In this document: one piece after another, positions 16,931 to 26,100 of the stretch
Layout: every line of letters begins with the position of its first letter
Position numbering within the stretch: the first letter of the stretch is position 1
Origin: PGYR01 sp048267165
GTDB lineage: Bacteria; Bacteroidota; Ignavibacteria; Kapaibacteriales; UBA2268
Direction: 5' to 3'
Length of the DNA: 64,000 nt
Assembly (NCBI GenBank): GCA_048267165.1
Contig: JBLWYD010000011.1
Coordinates: forward strand, 1-64,000
The notes under the pieces: generated by a model
What the model saw: the letters and a program-made list of their open reading frames with translations, nothing else
Database searches by the model: none
Told to the model about the DNA's origin: nothing
Position numbers and translations under genes: made by a program

Positions 16931-17797
16931 ATGAAAATATTAATGATTTTTATGATATCGATAAATATCGCTTTTTGTGGTGTTTATCGAGCAGATGTTG
17001 ATGTCAATGAACTAATAGAACTGGCGAACCAAGACAAATTCGATTGTGTAGGACAAGTTAAATGGAAGGTAACTCAAACTGGTGGGTCTTGCATAGCTAT
17101 TTCAGATCATATTGTACTCACTAATGCCCATGTGCTACAAGAAACAAAGACTGAACCTGATACATTGGAAATGAATGGACAGATGGTCATTGTTTATGAA
17201 CCTATCTCAGAAAGGTGGGGAAATCCAGAAGAGCTACAATTGAATATGGCAGGTAAGATTTATGACATTGACAGAATAGTAATTCATCCTGACTATCTAG
17301 ATTCAAATATTAATGAAACAGATTTTGCAATCATTATTATCAAAGAGAAAATCACTGGCGTAAACTTCCCACTTATAAATGAAACTCAGTTAACACTTGG
17401 AACTGAAATTATAGGCGTTGGGTTTGGTGCTTCGGGAGCAGGTAATGACCCAGCTTCAGTGACAATTAAAGGAGAGAAAATATATGGTACAAATATAATA
17501 GACAGCATAAGCATCAGTATAACAGGTCATAATGTATATTATACTGATTTTGACAGTGATAACGGTTGTTGCAATGAGATGGGTGATAATGCTCAAACCA
17601 CTTATGAGTATTGTTCTACTGGTGGTGATAGTGGGTGTCCTTATTTCGTAGAAAGGGAAGGTAAAATATACTTTATGGGGTTACTCTTCGGAGCAAGTTA
17701 CAACATTGATAATATTCAGAAAGGTACATATTACGGTACAACTAATAGTATCTTAGATATAAGGAAACTTATAGATTGGGTAGAAGAAAATAAGTGA
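16931..17797 (+). CDS. Secreted trypsin-like serine protease (S1 family)
   Basis: 288 residues. A signal peptide (MKILMIFMISINIAFCG) is followed by a chymotrypsin fold with all three catalytic residues: H67 in LTNAHVL, D131 in NETDFAIII and S234 in GGDSGCP. VGFGASG and MGLLFGAS are the flanking strands of the oxyanion and specificity pocket. The ATG has a good ribosome binding site, AGAGGAAC, six bases upstream. The protein should be exported to the periplasm or beyond; its target is unknown. A single gene between repeat-containing gaps. Confidence 0.9.
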   Translation: MKILMIFMISINIAFCGVYRADVDVNELIELANQDKFDCVGQVKWKVTQTGGSCIAISDHIVLTNAHVLQETKTEPDTLEMNGQMVIVYEPISERWGNPEELQLNMAGKIYDIDRIVIHPDYLDSNINETDFAIIIIKEKITGVNFPLINETQLTLGTEIIGVGFGASGAGNDPASVTIKGEKIYGTNIIDSISISITGHNVYYTDFDSDNGCCNEMGDNAQTTYEYCSTGGDSGCPYFVEREGKIYFMGLLFGASYNIDNIQKGTYYGTTNSILDIRKLIDWVEENK

Positions 17798-17869
17798 GGT
17801 TTATTATCCTGTTTTGGAGTGTCCCTAGACTATTTGTATCTTCACACTTTGTGGTCTCTGTGATAGAAT

Positions 17870-17990
17870 AAAATATCATCATTTATTCTCCTAGACTCTT
17901 CGCTTCGCTCAGAGGGACAGGTTTACAAGAGAGTTTTAGGGATTTCAAACGTATGCACTTCGACTAGACTCAACACAAGCAATACGTCTA
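17870..17990. repeat. Dispersed intergenic repeat upstream of paaZ
   Basis: The 318-base gap 17798-18115 holds no gene. It contains ctagactcttcgcttcgctca and cttcgactagactcaacacaagcaatacg. The second matches the block at 4345-4372 (cgactacgctcaacacaagcactacg) and, reversed, the one at 20236-20262. The last 100 bases are AT-rich and should carry the paaZ promoter (a near match TATCTTAG near 18051). Confidence 0.55.
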
Positions 17991-18115
17991 TACAGAGGAA
18001 TCTACATATTACACTTCTCACACTAATTACAATAAAAAGTGGAATTATTCTTATCTTAGTGGACTTTAGAATAGACAATTAGATAAGTTTATAAATAATT
18101 AAACAAGCGAATATC

Positions 18116-20155
18116 ATGAAACTAAAATCTTATGTGCAAGGACAATGGCAAGAAGGCGAGGGCTCAGGTCAAGTATTAAAAAACGCTGTAACGGGTGAAG
18201 TAGTAGCCGAAGTTAGCTCGAAAGGACTGGACTTCAAAGGTGCTATAGAATACGCTAGAAATGTAGGTGGCAAGAATCTACGTAAGTACACAACTCACGA
18301 TCGTGCGTATATGCTTCGTGATTTGGCTAAGTATTTATTGGAAAAAAAGGATTTGTTCTACCAGCTATCTTATGCGACTGGTGCTACCAAAGTTGATTCC
18401 TGGATTGACATAGAAGGCGGTATAGGAACTCTGTTCACTTACAGCGGTAAAGCAAGACGCGAGATGCCGAATGAGAAATTTTACATAGATGGTAAACTAG
18501 AGCACTTATCGAAAGAAGGTACTTTCCAAGGACACCATATATGTGTGCCGAAAGAAGGTGTGGCGGTTCATATAAACGCATTCAATTTCCCTTGTTGGGG
18601 AATGTTAGAAAAGATTGCTCCATCGCTAGTAGCGGGTATGCCGTGTATAGTTAAGCCAGCTTCTTTGACTTCGTATTTGACTGAACTTATGGTTAGAGAA
18701 ATCATCGCATCTGGAATATTACCCGAAGGTTCGTTGCAGTTGATATCTGGCTCTGCTGGGGATATGTTAGACCATCTGGATATGCAAGATGTTGTAACAT
18801 TCACTGGCTCGCACTCAACTGGTGTGAAGCTAAAATCGCATCCAAATATAATCAATAACTCGATTCCGTTTAATATGGAAGCCGACTCGCTTAACTTCTC
18901 TATGCTTGGGTTGGACGCTAAACCCGGCACTGTAGAATTCGACTTATTTGTAAAAGAAGTATCAAGAGAAATGACAGTAAAATCTGGTCAGAAATGTACT
19001 GCAATACGCCGTACATTAGTCCCAGAGCAATATGCTGATGATGTAATCAAAGCACTAAGCGACAGACTATCGAAAACTACAATGGGTGATCCACAGCAAG
19101 AAGGCGTTCGTATGGGCCCACTAGCTGGTACTGACCAAGTAAATGATGTTAGTGCTGCACTTAAAAATCTATTAGCTGATGCTTCAATTGTTCACGGTAA
19201 TCTGGATAATTACGACCTAATCGGCGGTAGCAAAACTGAGGGAGCATTCTTCCCAGCTATGTTGCTATACTGCGATGATCCTTTCAACAAGACTGCACCG
19301 CATAATGTAGAGGCATTCGGCCCTATTAGTACGGTAATGCCTTACAAGACAGTTGAAGAAGCAATCGAACTAGCTAAGCTAGGACGTGGTTCATTAGTTG
19401 GTTCTGTGTTCACAGCTGATAATGATTTCGCAAAAGAAATAGCTTACGGAACTGCTGCGTACCACGGTCGTCTTATGTTCTTGAATGAGAAATCGGCGAA
19501 AGAATCGACAGGTCACGGCTCACCAATGCCACAGCTAGTGCACGGTGGACCGGGTAGAGCAGGCGGTGGTGAAGAGTTAGGTGGTGTTCGCTCTATATTG
19601 CACTATATGCAACGAACGGCAATACAGGGCCATCCTGATACGCTAACGGCTATTACAGGTGAGTATCAGAAAGGTGCAACAAGAACGGAAGATGTTGTTC
19701 ACCCATTCAAGAAACACTTCGAAGATTTACAAATTGGTGACAGTTTAACTACTCACAGAAGAACAGTAACAGAGACTGACATAGTAAACTTTGCTGGTAT
19801 TTCTGGCGATAATTTCTATGCTCACACAGATATTACTTCATTAGGTGAAGGATCGATATTCACTGGTAGAGTGGCTCACGGGTACTTCGTTATGTCGGCT
19901 GCCGCTGGACTATTTGTTGACCCTAAGAAAGGCCCTGTATTAGCAAACTACGGATTAGATGAGCTAAGATTCATACAGCCAGTATATGTGAACGATACTA
20001 TATACGTGAAGCTAACAGCCAAATCGAAACAAGACAAGCAACCGAGAGAAGATGAAATACCATCAGGTATAGTAAAGTGGGATGTGGAAGTTCTGAATCA
20101 GAATGATGAACAAGTTGCCCAAGCGACGATCCTAACTTTGGTAGCTAAGAAATAA
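18116..20155 (+). CDS. paaZ: Bifunctional aldehyde dehydrogenase/enoyl-CoA hydratase PaaZ
   Basis: 679 residues in two domains. The N-terminal aldehyde dehydrogenase (about 1-520) has E255 in NMEADSLN and the nucleophile C294 in SGQKCTAIRR, one residue off the E. coli PaaZ numbering. The C-terminal MaoC-type hydratase (about 535-679) has D565 and H570 in ISGDNFYAHTD. In phenylacetate breakdown PaaZ opens the oxepin-CoA ring and oxidises the resulting semialdehyde. No other paa gene lies in this window, so it may serve phenylacetate genes elsewhere or another CoA-ring substrate. A strong terminator follows 22 bases after the stop. Confidence 0.93.
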   Translation: MKLKSYVQGQWQEGEGSGQVLKNAVTGEVVAEVSSKGLDFKGAIEYARNVGGKNLRKYTTHDRAYMLRDLAKYLLEKKDLFYQLSYATGATKVDSWIDIEGGIGTLFTYSGKARREMPNEKFYIDGKLEHLSKEGTFQGHHICVPKEGVAVHINAFNFPCWGMLEKIAPSLVAGMPCIVKPASLTSYLTELMVREIIASGILPEGSLQLISGSAGDMLDHLDMQDVVTFTGSHSTGVKLKSHPNIINNSIPFNMEADSLNFSMLGLDAKPGTVEFDLFVKEVSREMTVKSGQKCTAIRRTLVPEQYADDVIKALSDRLSKTTMGDPQQEGVRMGPLAGTDQVNDVSAALKNLLADASIVHGNLDNYDLIGGSKTEGAFFPAMLLYCDDPFNKTAPHNVEAFGPISTVMPYKTVEEAIELAKLGRGSLVGSVFTADNDFAKEIAYGTAAYHGRLMFLNEKSAKESTGHGSPMPQLVHGGPGRAGGGEELGGVRSILHYMQRTAIQGHPDTLTAITGEYQKGATRTEDVVHPFKKHFEDLQIGDSLTTHRRTVTETDIVNFAGISGDNFYAHTDITSLGEGSIFTGRVAHGYFVMSAAAGLFVDPKKGPVLANYGLDELRFIQPVYVNDTIYVKLTAKSKQDKQPREDEIPSGIVKWDVEVLNQNDEQVAQATILTLVAKK

Positions 20156-20177
20156 TTAGCGATATATAATTATAACG

Positions 20178-20215
20178 AATCCCTCAATTGCGAAAGCGGT
20201 TGAGGGATTTTTTTT
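20178..20215 (+). terminator. Rho-independent terminator of paaZ
   Basis: A perfect 10-bp stem AATCCCTCAA (20178-20187) / TTGAGGGATT (20200-20209) with a 12-base loop is followed by a run of eight T residues (20208-20215). Confidence 0.95.
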
Positions 20216-20276
20216 GATAATAGAATGTAGAGATGAATTGCTTGTGCTGAGTAGAGTCGAAGTGAAGAGTCTAGAA

Positions 20277-20437
20277 AACTCCGTTAGGAGTTCAATATTA
20301 GTAGCGATAGGTTATCATAATATATAGACAACCCCATCGGGGTTGAATAAATAATATAATGTATATTCTACCCCCAAAGGGGTAGATAGTATTTATCGCG
20401 AATGTTGGGCTACTAATATTATATCCCTACGGGATAT
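20277..20437. repeat. Four-hairpin palindromic intergenic element
   Basis: Four short GC-stem hairpins in a row: AACTCC-GTTA-GGAGTT (20277-20292), AACCCC-ATC-GGGGTT (20330-20344), TCTACCCC-CAAA-GGGGTAGA (20367-20386) and ATATCCC-TAC-GGGATAT (20421-20437). The outer parts are inverted copies: AATATTAGTAGC follows the first hairpin and GCTACTAATATT precedes the last. The element as a whole is therefore an imperfect inverted repeat of about 160 bp. It lies between the convergent paaZ and pdxA genes. It has no coding capacity. Confidence 0.75.
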
Positions 20438-20462
20438 TAAGGCTTAACACATAACGGCTTTT

Positions 20463-21449
20463 TTATTTAACCTTACTTCTATTCTCAACCATTGCAATAC
20501 CGGCTTGTATAGCTTCTAGGGTGCTGGTTTCGTCGGCTGTGTTTGTGCCAGCTATTGTGTAAGCGGTGCCATGGTCTGGCGATACTCTCACTATAGATAG
20601 ATTGGCTGTGAAGTTCACTCCACCGCCTTGCGCTAGTAATTTGAGGGGGATAAGCCCTTGGTCGTGGTACATAGCTAGTATGCCGTCATACTCTTTGTAC
20701 TGACCGAATCCGAAGAATCCATCGGCAGGGAATGGGCCTTCTGCTTTGGAGTTTTTATGTCTTATATTCAGCTTTTCTATCGTGTCGTTAATGTAAGAAA
20801 CTTCTTCTGTACCTATGTTGCCTTGTTCGCCAGCGTGTGGGTTTAGTCCAAGTACTGCTATGCGTGGGTTGGCAATCCCAAAGTCCTGTCGTAATGAATT
20901 TTCTAATGCAGCATACTTACTTTCTATTAATCTAGGGCGAAGAAGTTTAGGGACATTGATTATCGGCTCATGAACAGTGGTTAGAGCGACTCTAACCCCA
21001 CCGCTAAACAGAATCATTAGTGGGTCTGCTCCAAACGATTCTCCGAGCATTTCTGTGTGTCCTGGGAAGTTAAACCCAGATAGAGAGATTGATTTCTTGT
21101 TAATTGGTAGCGTGAGTAGTAAATCCGCTTCGCCAGCTTTGATATATTCTACAGCATCGGTTATGCTATCAGCAGCTATTTTACCAGCTTCAGCGGTTAT
21201 CTGACCGAATTCTATAGAGCCATCAATTCCTCTATTCTTAATTTCTACTTTGTAGCTATCTAGAGTTATACCACTTTCAGTTTCATCGAAGTTTAAGCCC
21301 AATTCATCTAGGTAGTTGAGTATCAATCTATGTGGCCCGAATAGCACAAAGTTTAAGTCTTTGGGTGCGTCAGTTAGTTTGACCAGTGCCTTTGCAAAGC
21401 ACTCAAGCCCAATTCCGTTTACATCACCTATGGATACAACTATTTTCAT
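20463..21449 (-). CDS. pdxA: 4-hydroxythreonine-4-phosphate dehydrogenase
   Basis: 328 residues from the ATG at 21449. This was preferred over an upstream start at 21479 because MKIVVSIGDVNGIG matches the family start. The enzyme makes the aminoacetone-phosphate precursor of pyridoxal phosphate. Metal-ligand histidines are seen in FPGHTEMLGE, LNPHAGEQG and MYHDQGLIPLK, and PFPADGFF and SPDHGTAYTIAG complete the family pattern. It starts one base after the rodA stop, as the last gene of the five-gene minus-strand operon. Confidence 0.94.
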   Translation of the reverse strand: MKIVVSIGDVNGIGLECFAKALVKLTDAPKDLNFVLFGPHRLILNYLDELGLNFDETESGITLDSYKVEIKNRGIDGSIEFGQITAEAGKIAADSITDAVEYIKAGEADLLLTLPINKKSISLSGFNFPGHTEMLGESFGADPLMILFSGGVRVALTTVHEPIINVPKLLRPRLIESKYAALENSLRQDFGIANPRIAVLGLNPHAGEQGNIGTEEVSYINDTIEKLNIRHKNSKAEGPFPADGFFGFGQYKEYDGILAMYHDQGLIPLKLLAQGGGVNFTANLSIVRVSPDHGTAYTIAGTNTADETSTLEAIQAGIAMVENRSKVK

Positions 21450-21450
21450 A

Positions 21451-22689
21451 TTAAAGCATTTTTTGTGTACGATTTGCATTAAGTAACATTCCTGCCAATG
21501 CCATATTGAAGAGTAACGATGTTCCCCCGTAGCTCATGAATGGCAAGGGAATCCCCATCACGGGCATCATACCTATGACCATTCCTATATTGATTAGTAT
21601 ATGGTAGAGGAAGATAACACCTATCCCAAAACAGAGTATCTTGAAAAAAGGATTATCATTCTCTACAGCTAGTTTGACAGCTCTGAGTATCAGTACTCCG
21701 AATAGGAATATAATACCAGCTCCACCGAGAAAACCGAATTCTTCAGTCGGTACGGAGTATATAAAATCCGTCCATTGCTCAGGTATATAGCGTAGTTGAG
21801 TAAGCGTTCCTTGTTGGAATCCTTTGCCAGTTATACCGCCACTACCTACTGCAAGTTTTGATTGCATTACGTTATAACCACTTCCTCGCGGATCGCTTTC
21901 AGGGTCAAGGAAACTATCAATTCTCGATTGTTGGTGAGGTGCCAAGCTCTTGTAAACTATAGGCCCAGCTAAACCAACAGAGAATAACACTCCTACTGCT
22001 AATAACTTTAGCGGAATTCGTCCTTTGAGCATAAGTGCCACAACGGAGAATACACTAGCCGCAACTAAGTAAAGATACGAATCGCCTAACGACGCTATTA
22101 GAATAAAAGGTGCGACGATTACAACAAGCAAAATAATAGAGCTAAATCCTGTCCAAAATAATATTCCTAAGAACAGTGCTATAAGTACAGAAGCAGAACC
22201 AATATCGGGCTGCAACATCACTAATACTAATAGTGGTAGCATAAATAAAAGGGATTTGCCCAATACATTTATCTTACTTATACTCTTTCCTTTTTGTGAT
22301 AGATAATTAGAAAGAGCTAATAATAGCCCTAACTTCGCTATCTCGGCTGGTTGCATATTGAACCCACCCATTCGTATCCACCCCATAGTACCGTTTATCC
22401 TGACACCTATGAAAAGCACGGCTATCAGTAGGATAACGGACAAGCCATAGACCCAATAAGATAAAGTTCTTAGTTTTTTATAAGGGAAAAATGCTACGGA
22501 GAGTAAGACTACTATTCCTAATACTGCAGATATTACTTGCTTATCGAAGAAGCTTTCAGCGAAGGATACAGTTGCCGAATAAATAGAGAGTAAACCCATT
22601 AGAGTTAGCATAATAACAGAGAAAAAAGTAGTCCAATCGAAATTCTCTACTTTTGTTTCTGATAGATTATAGTCTAATGAATTATCCAA
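21451..22689 (-). CDS. rodA: Peptidoglycan polymerase RodA (SEDS family)
   Basis: 412 residues with about ten membrane spans. SEDS hallmarks are GWIRMGGFNMQPAEIAKLGLLLALS, MLQPDIGSA with the functional Asp, the loop PEQWTDFIYSVPTEEFGFLG, and the C-terminal GIPLPFMSYGGTSLLFNMALAGML. RodA polymerises lipid II during wall elongation with a class B PBP. The likely start is TTG at 22689, which overlaps the purC stop by eight bases; the next in-frame ATG would cut into the first span. mreBCD and the PBP partner are not in this window. Confidence 0.93.
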   Translation of the reverse strand: MDNSLDYNLSETKVENFDWTTFFSVIMLTLMGLLSIYSATVSFAESFFDKQVISAVLGIVVLLSVAFFPYKKLRTLSYWVYGLSVILLIAVLFIGVRINGTMGWIRMGGFNMQPAEIAKLGLLLALSNYLSQKGKSISKINVLGKSLLFMLPLLVLVMLQPDIGSASVLIALFLGILFWTGFSSIILLVVIVAPFILIASLGDSYLYLVAASVFSVVALMLKGRIPLKLLAVGVLFSVGLAGPIVYKSLAPHQQSRIDSFLDPESDPRGSGYNVMQSKLAVGSGGITGKGFQQGTLTQLRYIPEQWTDFIYSVPTEEFGFLGGAGIIFLFGVLILRAVKLAVENDNPFFKILCFGIGVIFLYHILINIGMVIGMMPVMGIPLPFMSYGGTSLLFNMALAGMLLNANRTQKML

Positions 22690-23578
22690 CGAACTGAGTT
22701 CCAGTTATCTTTGTGTATGCTTCTAGGTATTTAGCATTTATTCTATCTATTACTGTATTCGGTAATGTAGGAGCTGGAGGAGTTTTATCCCAATCCAAAG
22801 TCTCCAGATAGTCTCTAAGTATTTGTTTGTCGTAGTTTTCGGGCTCTTCGCCGGCTTTATAAGTTTCTTCTAACCAAAGTCGTGATGAGTCTGGCGTTAG
22901 GGCTTCGTCTATTAGTATTATCTCACCCGTCTCTAACTCGCCAAATTCAAATTTTGTATCGGCTAATAGGATGCCCGATTTTGCAAGTTTCTCTGCACCG
23001 AAGTTATATAGCTCTATAGATATAGCTTTTAGCATTTCAGTAGTTTTCTGACCTAATATTTCGCAACATTGCTCATAGCTTATATTCTCATCGTGACCTT
23101 CATCTGCTTTAGTCGAAGGAGTGAATATTGGCTCAGGTAATTTCTCGTGTTTTAGTAATCCAGCGGGAATATCAATTCCACATATTTTACCATTTTCTTG
23201 ATATGATTTCCATCCCGAACCAGCCACGTACCCTCTGACTATGAATTCCACAGTCAATGGTTTAGCTTTTCTGACTATCATACTACGCTTATCGAGTATA
23301 TCTTTGTGAGCAGAAAGTAAATCTGGGAAATCTGAAAAATCACTCGCTATTAAGTGATTATTGATAATATGCTTTGTGCTGTTCAACCAATAAGTGGATA
23401 TCTGATTTAGGATTTTTCCTTTCTCAGGGATTGGCTCATTCATTATCACATCGAAAGCCGAGATACGGTCAGTAGCAACTATTAGCAACGATTCACCTAA
23501 GTCAAATACTTCACGAACTTTGCCCTTACGGACCAATTTCAAATCGTCAATATCTATGTTATAAAGGGCGTTACTCAT
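22682..23578 (-). CDS. purC: Phosphoribosylaminoimidazole-succinocarboxamide synthase
   Basis: 298 residues. It joins CAIR and aspartate with ATP to make SAICAR in purine synthesis. Seen: KGKVREVFDLGESLLIVATDRISAFD, VEFIVRGYVAGSGWKSY, TPSTKADEGHDENIS and LADTKFEFG, all in the usual order. Its length matches the longer purC branch. The start overlaps the GH2-like gene stop as ATGA. Confidence 0.95.
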   Translation of the reverse strand: MSNALYNIDIDDLKLVRKGKVREVFDLGESLLIVATDRISAFDVIMNEPIPEKGKILNQISTYWLNSTKHIINNHLIASDFSDFPDLLSAHKDILDKRSMIVRKAKPLTVEFIVRGYVAGSGWKSYQENGKICGIDIPAGLLKHEKLPEPIFTPSTKADEGHDENISYEQCCEILGQKTTEMLKAISIELYNFGAEKLAKSGILLADTKFEFGELETGEIILIDEALTPDSSRLWLEETYKAGEEPENYDKQILRDYLETLDWDKTPPAPTLPNTVIDRINAKYLEAYTKITGTQFVG

Positions 23579-26100
23579 ACCATCACCGAATAAATATAAA
23601 GTACATAATCTACAATTGATCTATCCAATTGCATTATTAATAATGGAATACCTACGAAGACTAGTATTATCACTAGTTCTGTTAGATATACTTTGCCTTT
23701 TGGCTTATCGAATACGACAGCCGAAGATTTGAATAATCTAAGCGCTGACCATATTTTCACTACTACTAATATTATGAATATCAATAAATACCCATTTTCC
23801 ATTTGTTCGAATATTCTAATCATAAATGCTGAAACAGGTAGTAATAGTAAAGTTGGAATCAATGCCCAAGTCGCTAAAGTAAATGCATCTTTGTAGAATA
23901 ACCTAACCGAAAGCACGAAAGCTGCCACTCTTAGTAAAGCCGCTAGTAGCAATATATAAAGTACCATAATCAAAGCCATTACTATAATCAGTAATGCTGG
24001 TGACCACACCATAGTGAATAGATTTTCTTTGATAATCTGTATAGGTACTACTATGTTCAAGAAGTATTCCAGAGTATCGTTAAATCTAAGATAATAGAAC
24101 GTAGCTGCAATGAACGAAGCAGTAGAAACGGAGACAAGTAAAGCCAGCACACTGGTCTGTATAGCAGAGATTAGACGTTGGTCTCTGATATCAGCATAGA
24201 AATTATAAGGACGCAATATTGACCTAAAGAAGTACTCTCTGAATCGTTTGAATCTGTTTATCATCATCAAGAAAATAAGACCAAAGAAAATACCAGTAAT
24301 TATAAATACAATTGTCTGGTCTCCAGCTGGGTCACTACCAGCTGTTAATAGTGGCTCTTTCTCTTTGTTGAAAATTGATTTTACTGCTTTGAAAGCAGCC
24401 CTTTCATTTCTTTCTCTGTCAACTAGCCCAGAAGTGTAAACATATTTGTCGTCACTATTATTAATCATTGTCGGTTGTTGCAGTAGATAGTCATTGTATG
24501 TGTCAATTGTGTAGCCAGCTAGATTAGCAGTTTTGAATACGGAATAAGAATTCAGCAAATAATATGCTTGAAATTCTAGTGAAAGTTTGTCTGCATATCC
24601 ATTTTTATTGTGCTTTTGAACTGTAGTACCTAGCTCGCAAACTATAGGTAAACTACCTGAGTTCTGTTGCAATTCTTTCAGGCGAACTAGCTGCTTATTA
24701 AAGTCAAATGTCTTATGTTTGAAGTTATATACTAGAAAATCATAGCCCTTGATATTAGGGTAATCTGAGCCAGAATAAATAGTTTTGTGAACAAGGTTAC
24801 TAGTGTATTTGTTTATAATAGCTAGTATGTCTTCGGTGTAACTTTTAGTTTGATTTTGTCCTTCGGAAGAGTAAGAATACAACCCATAACTGAACACACA
24901 CGGAGAATTATCAATAGTAGTTAATATCCTATCGGCGATATTCTTGATTCTAACTTTTATCTCGTCAGAGTTCAATATCGAAGTTGGTGTATTATAAACG
25001 GGTAATTCATACAGAACAAAAAGACCATATCTGTTACATAAATCAACTAAGTAAGGATGAGGTACACCGAACTTTACACGTATAGCATTAGCACCAAGCT
25101 TTTTGATTTCTCTTATATCTTTTTCGTATTGCGAATTAGAAAGTGATTGCCCTTGTCCTTTTATATCATCTACATAGTTCACAGACTGTATCTTAAAAGG
25201 TTGACCGTTGAGTAAGAAACCATTACCATTGTCAGAACTTACAATTGTTACATCTTTGAAACCGATTTTGATTTCACTTTGATCTATTACGCTGCCGCCT
25301 CTTATCACTTTCACAACTAAGCTGTATAGATTCGGTTCATCTGGTGACCATAGTTTAGGGTTGTTTACTATACCCTTAGCTTCGTAATTATATACTCTAG
25401 AATTACCAACGTTCATAGAAGAAGCACCAATCTCGAACTGACCTTCTTTGCTTTTTAAGTAAGTCTTTACAGTTATGTTGCCTTTTACAGAGGTGTTTTG
25501 ACCAGTCGTTATTGAGCCCTTTATCTTTAGTGCAGCACTTCCATTACCGTCAGCTAGTTTGTATGAAGTGCTAATACCACTAACCCATGCACCTGCAGTG
25601 CTAACTAAGTTTATACTTCTGATTATACCTGAAGCCGCTCTAGTGGCGTGTATTGGTAATTGTTGTATTTGTCGAGCATACCCTTCAGTAGGGTTGACCT
25701 TTATCTTTAACTCATTATCGCCAACTTTCAGAGAACTCTCTGGTAAATCTACCCAGAACTGAGTCATTCCACCGAAGTAACTACCCAAGAATTGATTATT
25801 TACATAAAACTCACCATTGTCAGAAATACCATTTACTTCTAAGTGGTAAGTCCTATTGGCCAAATCGCTTTTCGAAAGCTTTATAGTTTTCTTGTAAATT
25901 AAAGTGCTATTATCATAGCTAGTAGAAGGGACGTGCTGAGCCGACCAAGTGTCTCCCTCATCGTTTGAGACTTTCCATTTGCCCGATAAATCTATAACTT
26001 TTCTATCCATACCGTAAGTCTCAGTTACCTGAGTTGTATCGAACTGAGCTAAACCAGCTGAAAAGCTAACGAGTAGTAATATTAAGATTATTTTTTTCAT
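23575..26100 (-). CDS. Glycoside hydrolase family 2-like protein fused to a membrane domain
   Basis: 841 residues. After a signal peptide (1-19) come a GH2 sugar-binding jelly roll (about 35-165, with GEFYVNNQFLGSYFGG), an Ig-like domain (about 170-285) and a GH2 TIM barrel (about 292-560). Where GH2 enzymes have the acid/base NE motif, this protein has SYGLYS (404-409). A nucleophile-like E489 remains in PIVCELGT. From about 575 onwards six or seven hydrophobic segments form a membrane domain resembling Yip1-like regions. So it is probably a membrane-anchored, periplasm-facing sugar-binding or altered hydrolase. It sits directly between the two-domain dehydrogenase (adjacent ends) and purC (ATGA overlap). 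Confidence 0.72.
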   Translation of the reverse strand: MKKIILILLLVSFSAGLAQFDTTQVTETYGMDRKVIDLSGKWKVSNDEGDTWSAQHVPSTSYDNSTLIYKKTIKLSKSDLANRTYHLEVNGISDNGEFYVNNQFLGSYFGGMTQFWVDLPESSLKVGDNELKIKVNPTEGYARQIQQLPIHATRAASGIIRSINLVSTAGAWVSGISTSYKLADGNGSAALKIKGSITTGQNTSVKGNITVKTYLKSKEGQFEIGASSMNVGNSRVYNYEAKGIVNNPKLWSPDEPNLYSLVVKVIRGGSVIDQSEIKIGFKDVTIVSSDNGNGFLLNGQPFKIQSVNYVDDIKGQGQSLSNSQYEKDIREIKKLGANAIRVKFGVPHPYLVDLCNRYGLFVLYELPVYNTPTSILNSDEIKVRIKNIADRILTTIDNSPCVFSYGLYSYSSEGQNQTKSYTEDILAIINKYTSNLVHKTIYSGSDYPNIKGYDFLVYNFKHKTFDFNKQLVRLKELQQNSGSLPIVCELGTTVQKHNKNGYADKLSLEFQAYYLLNSYSVFKTANLAGYTIDTYNDYLLQQPTMINNSDDKYVYTSGLVDRERNERAAFKAVKSIFNKEKEPLLTAGSDPAGDQTIVFIITGIFFGLIFLMMINRFKRFREYFFRSILRPYNFYADIRDQRLISAIQTSVLALLVSVSTASFIAATFYYLRFNDTLEYFLNIVVPIQIIKENLFTMVWSPALLIIVMALIMVLYILLLAALLRVAAFVLSVRLFYKDAFTLATWALIPTLLLLPVSAFMIRIFEQMENGYLLIFIILVVVKIWSALRLFKSSAVVFDKPKGKVYLTELVIILVFVGIPLLIMQLDRSIVDYVLYIYSVMV

